From Fretibacterium sp. (GTDB taxonomy: Bacteria; Synergistota; Synergistia; Synergistales; Aminobacteriaceae): a stretch of 7,086 nucleotides of DNA. The position numbers were made by a program, and so were the translations under genes. Below, in pieces: positions 1 to 4,471 of the stretch. The stretch lies in the NCBI GenBank assembly GCA_016280565.1, contig JAEEGY010000118.1:1-7086 (forward strand), given 5' to 3'. The stretch's first letter is position 1; the number at the start of each line of letters is the position of its first letter. The notes under the pieces are model-generated. The model saw nothing but the letters and a program-made list of their open reading frames with translations, was not told the DNA's origin and did not search any database.

Positions 1-1
1 A

Positions 2-56
2 ACGTCGGAACGTGTTGGCGAACGGGGACGCCTCGTCCTAGCCCAACCGAAGACGT
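2..56 (+). other. Nested hairpin, possible 3' part of a structured RNA
   Basis: Three exact 5-bp helices are nested within 55 bases: ACGTC (2-6) with GACGT (52-56), GTTGG (14-18) with CCAAC (43-47), and GGACG (26-30) with CGTCC (34-38) closing a CCT loop. An intrinsic terminator follows about 47 bases later, so this may be the 3' region of a structured RNA or leader that begins outside the window. Alternatively it is the tail of a coding gene: the frame starting at base 3 has GC-rich third positions and ends in TAG at 39-41. I do not recognise an RNA family. The conserved 3' core of RNase P RNA and the tRNA-like end of tmRNA are both absent. Confidence 0.3.
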
Positions 57-102
57 AGCGCGAGCCACGACTTAGCGCCGGAACTTATAGGTTATCTCAC
101 GC

Positions 103-132
103 GGGAGCCCCCACACGGGCTCCCCCCTTTTT
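103..132 (+). terminator. Intrinsic terminator of an upstream transcript
   Basis: A perfect 8-bp GC-rich stem, GGGAGCCC (103-110) with GGGCTCCC (117-124), closes a 6-base loop. It is followed by three further C residues and a run of five T (128-132). This is a classic Rho-independent terminator on the + strand. It ends whatever transcript enters from the left and separates it from the small ORF at 259. Confidence 0.82.
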
Positions 133-153
133 ATGAACATTAAAAATATTATA

Positions 154-181
154 CTGGAAAGCATGACCGGTGTGATAAAAT
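154..181 (+). promoter_or_regulatory. Candidate promoter for the small ORF and PAS-GGDEF-EAL gene
   Basis: The only AT-rich stretch of the region lies between the terminator and the ORF at 259. The best sigma-70-like match is TAAAAT (176-181) preceded by TGA, which gives an extended -10 (TGnTAAAAT). A weak -35, CTGGAA (154-159), sits 16 bases upstream. TATACT (150-155) and TATAAA (182-187) are alternative -10 boxes without a good -35. A small GC hairpin, AGGGG (223-227) with CCCCT (233-237), lies in the predicted 5' leader just before the ribosome binding site. This is a consensus match only. Confidence 0.3.
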
Positions 182-258
182 TATAAAGACATCGTGCTCC
201 TTTAAACTTTGTATCAGACCTGAGGGGCAGGGCCCCTTCTACCGAGGAGGTGCGTTGT

Positions 259-405
259 ATGGAGCTCAAGACCGTCGGGACGGCAGGGACGCCGGAGTCC
301 AGGCCGGAGGAGCTCCAGTGGAAGGACAAGGTCGTGGCCATCTTTGAGGCCCGCGGCGGCACCATTTTGGACGTCGTGCGGGAGATTAAACCATACGAGC
401 TATAG
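259..405 (+). CDS. Small hypothetical protein, 48 aa
   Basis: This short ORF starts at ATG 259 with a strong ribosome binding site, GAGGAGG (244-250), 8 bases upstream. It ends at TAG 403-405. The product is hydrophilic, with a Pro/Glu/Gly-rich first third and then a segment that could form mixed helix and strand (W21 to L48, including VVAIFEARGG and ILDVVREIKPYEL). It has no signal peptide, membrane segment or Cys. I do not recognise a family. Third positions are mostly G or C, as in neighbouring genes, which supports real coding. It lies in the same reading frame as the PAS-GGDEF-EAL gene and is separated from that gene's ATG by only 24 bases, so the two are almost certainly cotranscribed and probably translationally coupled. 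It could be a regulatory or leader peptide for that gene, or the former N-terminus of a longer protein cut off by an amber mutation. Confidence 0.55.
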   Translation: MELKTVGTAGTPESRPEELQWKDKVVAIFEARGGTILDVVREIKPYEL

Positions 406-429
406 TGAGGTTTGGGGGAGGAACAGTCT

Positions 430-2736
430 ATGACCCGTGACGCCAGCACCCTGCGGGGCAAAGATTTTTTGGACTACGCCCAGTATATGCCCGGAGGCTT
501 TTTCATCTATCGGGCAGGGGGCGGGAAGGAGATACTCTTTGCCAACGATAAATTTGTGAACATCTTCGAGTGCGAGAGCTTCGAGGATTTCATGGATTAT
601 ACCGGCGGGAGCTTTAAGGGACTGGTCCACCCCGATGACCTGGAGCGCGTAGAGCGGCAAATTGCCGACCAGGTTGGCAACTCCGGAGACAGCTTTGATT
701 ACGTGCAGTACCGCATACAGACGAAGACGGGCCGGATCCGCTACATTGAGAACTTCGGCTGTCTCATCCGGGACTCGTCGGGCCTGTGCCTCTCTTCCAG
801 CGGCAAAGCCTGCTGTTGCGAGGAACGGCGGCCTGAGGCGCAGCATGAGGCGGGACAGTGCCTCTCTTCTAATCATGGACGCTGTCCTTCTCTTGCGGAG
901 GGACTGTTCTTTGTGTTCGCCGTCGATCTTCGGGACAAGCACTACTCGACAGATGTGGACTACCTCACGGGGCTCCTGAGCCGGCCGCGTTTCCTGCTCA
1001 GCGCCGATTCGTGCCTGGCGAAGGCCCCGCACGGACTGGCCTTCGTGTGGTTCAACATCGACAACTTCAAGGTCTATAACAACACCTTCGGTTTCTCCCG
1101 TGGGAGCGACATCCTGAGGGAGCTGGCCTCCGACCTCTGTTCGACCTTCCATGGGGACCTGATCTCACGCTTTTCGGACGACCACTTTGTAGTTCTCACA
1201 AGCTGGGAGGACCTTGAGGAGAACATCGACGCGTCCCAGAAGGCGCTGCGCCGCCTGCACAAGGAGGCGGGGCTCCGCCTGCGGGCCGGGATATACTTCC
1301 CCTCGGAGGGCGATGACGCCAGCATCGCGTGTGACCGGGCTAAAATAGCCTGTGACAGCATCCGGCGAAACAACTGTGCCCGCTTCTGCGTTTATCGGGA
1401 TGAGTTGATCCAGCAGCAACAACAGAAGAAGTACATCGTCGACGTCCTGGGGCGCGCGGTGGAGCAGGGGGATATTCAGGTGCTCTACCAGCCCATCATC
1501 CGCATCCTGACAGGACGGATCTGCGAGACGGAGGCCCTGACGCGCTGGATCGACCCGGAGTTTGGCCCCATCCCGCCCGGCTCCTTTATCCCGACGCTGG
1601 AGCAGTACCGTGATATCCACAAGCTGGACATCTGTGCGCTGCGCCAGGTCTGCACCGAGTACCGCGATCGGAAGGAGAAGGGGCTGCCCCTTCTGCCGAC
1701 TTCCGTCAACCTCTCGCGGCTGGATTTCGAGCTGTGCGATATCTTTAGCGAGGTGGAGCGCGTCGTGGAGGAGTTTGGCGTCCCCAAGTCCATGCTGAAG
1801 ATCGAGATCACTGAGAGCGTCCATGGCGAGGACCAGAACGTGCTGAATCTGGGGATCGAGAAGTTCCGGCAGAATGGCTACGAGGTCTGGATGGATGACT
1901 TCGGCAGCGGTTATTCCTCGCTCAACGTGCTAAAGGACTATTCCTTCGACACGATAAAGTTTGACATGAAGTTCCTGAGCGACTTAGGCAAGTCGGAGAA
2001 GACGCGCTTCATCCTCAGCTCGAACCTCTCCATGACCAAGCAGATCGGCGTCCAGTCACTGGCCGAGGGCGTGGAGACGGAGGCGCAGCTGGCCCTCCTC
2101 AAAGACATGGGCTTCGAGAAGGCGCAGGGCTACCTGTTTGGCCGTCCGATGCCGCTGAACGAACTCTTTGCCCTGCCCCGGCTCAAGGAGGACTCCCGCG
2201 ACGTTCCGTACTATGACCGTCTGAGCCGCGTGGAGCTGTCCAATCAGGAAGCTATGAACCGCAACGGACGGGATCCCATCGCCAGGGTGCAGAGCATGGC
2301 GATGTTCGAGTTTCAGGACGGACGCTTTTCGCTTTTGACCGAGAACGATGTGTACCGTTCGTGGTTTGAGAACGACAGCCGCCTGGCAGCGATGAGGGCG
2401 GGCGGGCTCCTCAACAGGGATACCGCCCTGAGACGGAAGTTCCTGGCCGTGATAGAGGATCTCCAGGAGGGCCAGAGCGGGGGAGAATTCTGTATCATCC
2501 TGTGGGGCAACTGTGTCCGTACGCGTATCACTCACATCGCCAGCAATCCCAGGACGGGGACCCGGGCCTACCTGATGCAGCACATCAACGTGACAGACCT
2601 GCCCATCCACCAGGGCCCCCGCAGGTTTGACGAGAACCTGAAGCGCAGTCTTGAGGAGGCGCTGGGCGAGGAGATCATCGACATTGGCAAGGATGTAAAG
2701 CTCCCGCCCTGGGTAATGGTCAATATCTCATCGTAG
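430..2736 (+). CDS. PAS-GGDEF(degenerate)-EAL protein, probable c-di-GMP phosphodiesterase
   Basis: A 768-residue cytoplasmic signalling protein with no membrane segment. The start is ATG 430, because GGGGGAGGA (414-422) sits 7 bases upstream. A TTG at 412 in frame lies too close to that site to use it. A PAS fold spans about residues 10-170 (GGFFIY, then HPDD, ending in LFFVFAVDL) but is interrupted at about 118-158 by a Cys-rich insert. The GGDEF domain spans about 175-330 and starts with D177-YLTGLLSR. Its signature is SDDHF (249-253), so diguanylate cyclase activity is unlikely, although GTP binding is possible. The EAL domain spans about 340-585 and keeps EALTRW (368-373), N427, E459 (KIEITES), D489-D490 (DDFGSGYSSL), K510 (IKFD), AEGVET (545-550) and Q566 (QGYLFGRP). 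By family knowledge this predicts active hydrolysis of c-di-GMP to pGpG. Residues from about 590 to 768 resemble the PAS-like tail seen after EAL in related proteins, with low confidence. The N-terminal ligand is unknown. Confidence 0.93.
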   Translation: MTRDASTLRGKDFLDYAQYMPGGFFIYRAGGGKEILFANDKFVNIFECESFEDFMDYTGGSFKGLVHPDDLERVERQIADQVGNSGDSFDYVQYRIQTKTGRIRYIENFGCLIRDSSGLCLSSSGKACCCEERRPEAQHEAGQCLSSNHGRCPSLAEGLFFVFAVDLRDKHYSTDVDYLTGLLSRPRFLLSADSCLAKAPHGLAFVWFNIDNFKVYNNTFGFSRGSDILRELASDLCSTFHGDLISRFSDDHFVVLTSWEDLEENIDASQKALRRLHKEAGLRLRAGIYFPSEGDDASIACDRAKIACDSIRRNNCARFCVYRDELIQQQQQKKYIVDVLGRAVEQGDIQVLYQPIIRILTGRICETEALTRWIDPEFGPIPPGSFIPTLEQYRDIHKLDICALRQVCTEYRDRKEKGLPLLPTSVNLSRLDFELCDIFSEVERVVEEFGVPKSMLKIEITESVHGEDQNVLNLGIEKFRQNGYEVWMDDFGSGYSSLNVLKDYSFDTIKFDMKFLSDLGKSEKTRFILSSNLSMTKQIGVQSLAEGVETEAQLALLKDMGFEKAQGYLFGRPMPLNELFALPRLKEDSRDVPYYDRLSRVELSNQEAMNRNGRDPIARVQSMAMFEFQDGRFSLLTENDVYRSWFENDSRLAAMRAGGLLNRDTALRRKFLAVIEDLQEGQSGGEFCIILWGNCVRTRITHIASNPRTGTRAYLMQHINVTDLPIHQGPRRFDENLKRSLEEALGEEIIDIGKDVKLPPWVMVNISS
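781..903 (+). repeat. Repeat-containing insert in the PAS coding region
   Basis: Within the PAS domain the expected junction IRDSSG/LFFVFAVD is split by about 40 codons of unrelated composition. The segment holds a 12-base direct repeat, GTGCCTCTCTTC, at 786-797 and again at 858-869, exactly 72 bases apart. A third, degenerate copy lies at 882-898 (CTGTCCTTCTCTTGCGG). Because the copies are 72 and 24 bases apart, the frame is kept and the protein repeats LCLSS, QCLSS and RCPSL. The borders carry similar heptamers, GGCCTGT (781-787) and GGACTGT (901-907), compatible with a worn target duplication. No element family is recognised and the borders are approximate. Confidence 0.5.
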
Positions 2737-2762
2737 TTTCACGCCACCGTAAATATCCCCCC

Positions 2763-2791
2763 TTGCGTGGGCGCCGGTTTGGTGTTATCCT
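2763..2791 (+). promoter_or_regulatory. Candidate promoter of the T-box/thrS operon
   Basis: TTGCGT (2763-2768) and TATCCT (2786-2791) are separated by 17 bases, and TGT directly before the -10 gives an extended -10 element. Transcription would start near 2797, just upstream of the first helix of the T-box leader, which is where such a promoter should lie. The -35 matches only three of six consensus positions, so the support is mainly positional. No terminator is obvious after the stop codon at 2736, so read-through from the c-di-GMP gene into the leader is possible. Confidence 0.4.
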
Positions 2792-2811
2792 TCTTCCATT
2801 GAAATTTGAGC

Positions 2812-3078
2812 GGCGATGAAGAGGACGAGTAGTCCCTCCGGCAGGGTCAGAGAAGGACACAGCGGCCGGGGATGGCGCACAGAGAGGCAGGGCACAGAGG
2901 GTGATTCAACCCCAGGCTGAGAGGTCCGCCGCGCCGGAAGGGGACGAACACCACCTCCGAGCCCTTTTGAGTTGATAAGTGCCGGCAAGAATTTGCCGGA
3001 AGAGGAGTGGAACCGCGGCCCGCGCCGTCTCCGTTAAGCATTGAGCTTAGGGGAGAGGACGCGGGTTCAGCGTTTTTT
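2812..3078 (+). promoter_or_regulatory. T-box riboswitch leader, threonine-specific (ACC specifier)
   Basis: This leader senses uncharged tRNA and controls transcription of the operon at 3115-6295. Stem I is clear: GAGG (2821-2824) pairs with CCTC (2954-2957), GTCCC (2832-2836) with GGGAC (2941-2945), and TCCGGC (2837-2842) with GCCGGA (2933-2938). The internal loop between the first two helices has GAGTA on the left and GAACACCA (2946-2953) on the right, so the specifier codon is ACC (2950-2952), followed by the usual purine. K-turn-like flanks (GATGA at 2815, CCGAGC at 2957) and an AGAGAG bulge motif (2881-2886) are present. Stem III is CCGGCAA (2982-2988) with TTGCCGG (2993-2999). The T-box itself is GGAGTGGAACCGCGG (3004-3018), close to the family consensus, with GGAG pairing CTCC (3029-3032) in the antiterminator. 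Its TGGA bulge should pair with a UCCA tRNA end. The Thr specifier agrees with the downstream thrS. Confidence 0.94.
3019..3078 (+). terminator. Regulated terminator of the T-box leader
   Basis: The terminator competes with the antiterminator for the bases downstream of the T-box motif. CCCGCG (3019-3024) pairs with CGCGGG (3060-3065), and TCTCC (3028-3032) pairs with GGAGA (3052-3056), leaving a small internal loop and a 19-base apical loop. Six T (3073-3078) follow, but only after seven unpaired bases, which is longer than usual. AGCG (3069-3072) could also pair with CGCT (3082-3085) before a second run of six T (3090-3095). The termination mechanism is inferred from the T-box family. The exact end point is uncertain. 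Confidence 0.65.
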
Positions 3079-3114
3079 AAGCGCTATCATTTTTTAGTTA
3101 AAGGAGTGTTGTGT

Positions 3115-3939
3115 ATGAACATCGTTGACCGGGCGCTGCGAAACTGGAAACTTCATGTCTTAGCGCTCATCCTGACCGTCATCGCTGAACTCATCGGAAC
3201 CCATTCCTTCAAGTTGGGGCCGGCGTCGCTGGTGATGATCCCCCTGTTGTACTCCTTCATCCTGGGCGCGCTGTGCGGCCTGCCCATGCTGAAGCTGTTG
3301 AGCAGGGAGGATATGTTCGAGACCTCGTCGCTGGTGGGCGTGACGTTCTTCTTCCTGATGGCGCGCTACGGCACGCTGGTGGGGCCGAGCTTCTGGAAGG
3401 TCGTCCACTCCGCGCCGGCGCTGATCCTTCAGGAATTCGGCAACATCGGCACGGTCTTCTTTGGCATCCCTATCGCTGTGATGCTGGGCCTTCGCCGCGA
3501 GGCTGTGGGCGCGGCCTTCTCCAACGCGCGTGAGCCGAACATCGCCATCATTGGCGAGAAGTATGGCATGGACACGCCGGAGGGCATCGGCGTCATGGGC
3601 GTTTACGTCACGGGGACGGTCTTCGGCGCGCTGTTCTGCAGCTTCATGTCGTCCTTCATCGCGTCCACCATGTCAGGCTTCTTCAGCCCCCAGGCCCTCG
3701 CCATGGCATGCGGAACGGGCAGCGCCAGCATGATGTCGGCGTCCCTCGCGCCCCTCGTGGAGATGTGGCCTGACCTGAAGGATGAGCTGGCGGCCCTGGC
3801 CTCGGCCAGCAACATGTGCTCCGGCCTGGACGGCGTCTATATGTGCGTGTTCCTCAGCCTGCCCATCGCGGAGTGGCTGGTCCGCGTCTGCGGTGTAAAG
3901 GAAGCGCCCAGCCGGCCCACGGGCTCCGATTCCAAGTAA
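3115..3939 (+). CDS. DUF3100-type integral membrane protein, candidate threonine transporter subunit
   Basis: A 274-residue, very hydrophobic protein. The start is ATG 3115, with AAGGAG (3101-3106) 8 bases upstream. A longer reading from 3007 would begin inside the T-box motif and is rejected. From memory, the N-terminus (WKLHVLALILTVIAELIGTH) and overall layout match the DUF3100 family, whose function is not established. About seven membrane segments are visible, near residues 12-30, 34-56, 70-90, 100-126, 156-184, 190-216 and 238-260. Gly/Ser/Asn-rich stretches that could line a substrate path lie at 126-141 (SNAREPNIAIIGEKYG), 188-197 (ACGTGSASMM) and 231-242 (ASNMCSGLDGVY). It is the first gene after a Thr-specific T-box. 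The second membrane gene begins 15 bases after its stop, and thrS follows. T-box control by tRNA-Thr makes threonine uptake the most economical hypothesis, but the substrate and direction of transport are not shown by the sequence. Confidence 0.88.
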   Translation: MNIVDRALRNWKLHVLALILTVIAELIGTHSFKLGPASLVMIPLLYSFILGALCGLPMLKLLSREDMFETSSLVGVTFFFLMARYGTLVGPSFWKVVHSAPALILQEFGNIGTVFFGIPIAVMLGLRREAVGAAFSNAREPNIAIIGEKYGMDTPEGIGVMGVYVTGTVFGALFCSFMSSFIASTMSGFFSPQALAMACGTGSASMMSASLAPLVEMWPDLKDELAALASASNMCSGLDGVYMCVFLSLPIAEWLVRVCGVKEAPSRPTGSDSK

Positions 3940-3954
3940 GGAGGATGACTGATT

Positions 3955-4446
3955 ATGACCTATAAGCAGATGGCGACCTTCCTGATTATCTGCGCGGTTC
4001 AGATATTAGTTGGCAACTGGGTTGGGGCGCAGCATGGCCTCACGGTCTGGGGTGCTGAGGGCGCGGCGGCCTCCGCGGCGCTGCTTCAGGAGTCCATTCC
4101 CGGCCTGCTGGTGCTGCTGGGCATCATCGCCGGCGGCGTGTTCATCGCCCACATCATCCCCTGGAAGGGGCTGCCCGCCGTGGCGTACATCGTGACGCTG
4201 GGCTGCATTGTGACCATCCCCGGCTTCCCGGGCGCAGAGCAGCTCACCGCCTGGGTGTCAAAGATCAACTTCGTGGGGCTCTGCACTCCCATCCTGGCCT
4301 ATGCGGGCCTGGCCGTGGGCAAGGACATCGGCATCCTCAAAAAGCAGGGCTGGCGTATCGTGCTGGTGGGGCTCTTTGTGTTCGTGGGGACGTTCGTTGG
4401 CTCGGCCGTCATTGCGGAGCTGGTGTTGAGGGCTATGGCCCACTAA
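3955..4446 (+). CDS. Small five-segment membrane protein, probable partner of the DUF3100 protein
   Basis: A 163-residue membrane protein starting at ATG 3955. Its ribosome binding site, AAGGAGG (3938-3944), overlaps the stop codon of the preceding gene, which points to translational coupling and equal production. Membrane segments lie near residues 5-24, 47-68, 74-92, 105-122 and 133-158. The segment at about 114-125 (AYAGLAVGKDIG) followed by a basic KKQGWR loop and a final hydrophobic helix resembles the C-terminal part of several secondary transporter folds, but I cannot name a family. It has no signal peptide or soluble domain. The tight coupling suggests the two membrane proteins form one heteromeric carrier, analogous to a transporter split into two chains. 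That is inference from layout and co-regulation by the Thr T-box. It ends 25 bases before thrS. Confidence 0.85.
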   Translation: MTYKQMATFLIICAVQILVGNWVGAQHGLTVWGAEGAAASAALLQESIPGLLVLLGIIAGGVFIAHIIPWKGLPAVAYIVTLGCIVTIPGFPGAEQLTAWVSKINFVGLCTPILAYAGLAVGKDIGILKKQGWRIVLVGLFVFVGTFVGSAVIAELVLRAMAH

Positions 4447-4471
4447 ACCTTATTAGAAGGTGTTACTGAAG

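Noticed and set aside
60..102. RNase P RNA 3' end
   Set aside because: CCACGAC and CTTATAGG recall the end of rnpB, but the universally conserved ACAGAA of helix P4 and the preceding conserved UAGAU...AUG stretch are missing.
1..258. c-di-GMP riboswitch upstream of the EAL gene
   Set aside because: The conserved core motifs of the known c-di-GMP aptamers were not found. Only an isolated GGGGACGC resembles one part of them.
403..405. Amber codon read as pyrrolysine or another amino acid
   Set aside because: A good ribosome binding site and ATG directly downstream explain the start of the large gene, and nothing else in the window hints at TAG recoding.
853..887. Hairpin GGACAG/CTGTCC inside the PAS insert as terminal inverted repeats
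   Set aside because: It is only six base pairs with a 23-base loop and does not sit at the insert borders, so chance is the simpler explanation.
400..1152. Long minus-strand reading frame opposite the PAS-GGDEF-EAL gene
   Set aside because: The + strand encodes a recognisable multidomain protein across the whole stretch. The antisense frame is open only because GC-rich codons rarely give stops, and it shows no known domain.
2785..3041. Small minus-strand ORFs between the c-di-GMP gene and the DUF3100 gene
   Set aside because: They lie entirely over the T-box leader, whose paired helices explain the sequence, and they have no good ribosome binding sites.
3007..3114. Longer start for the DUF3100 gene at 3007
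   Set aside because: It would begin within the T-box motif and translate the terminator. ATG 3115 has a proper ribosome binding site and gives the expected N-terminus.
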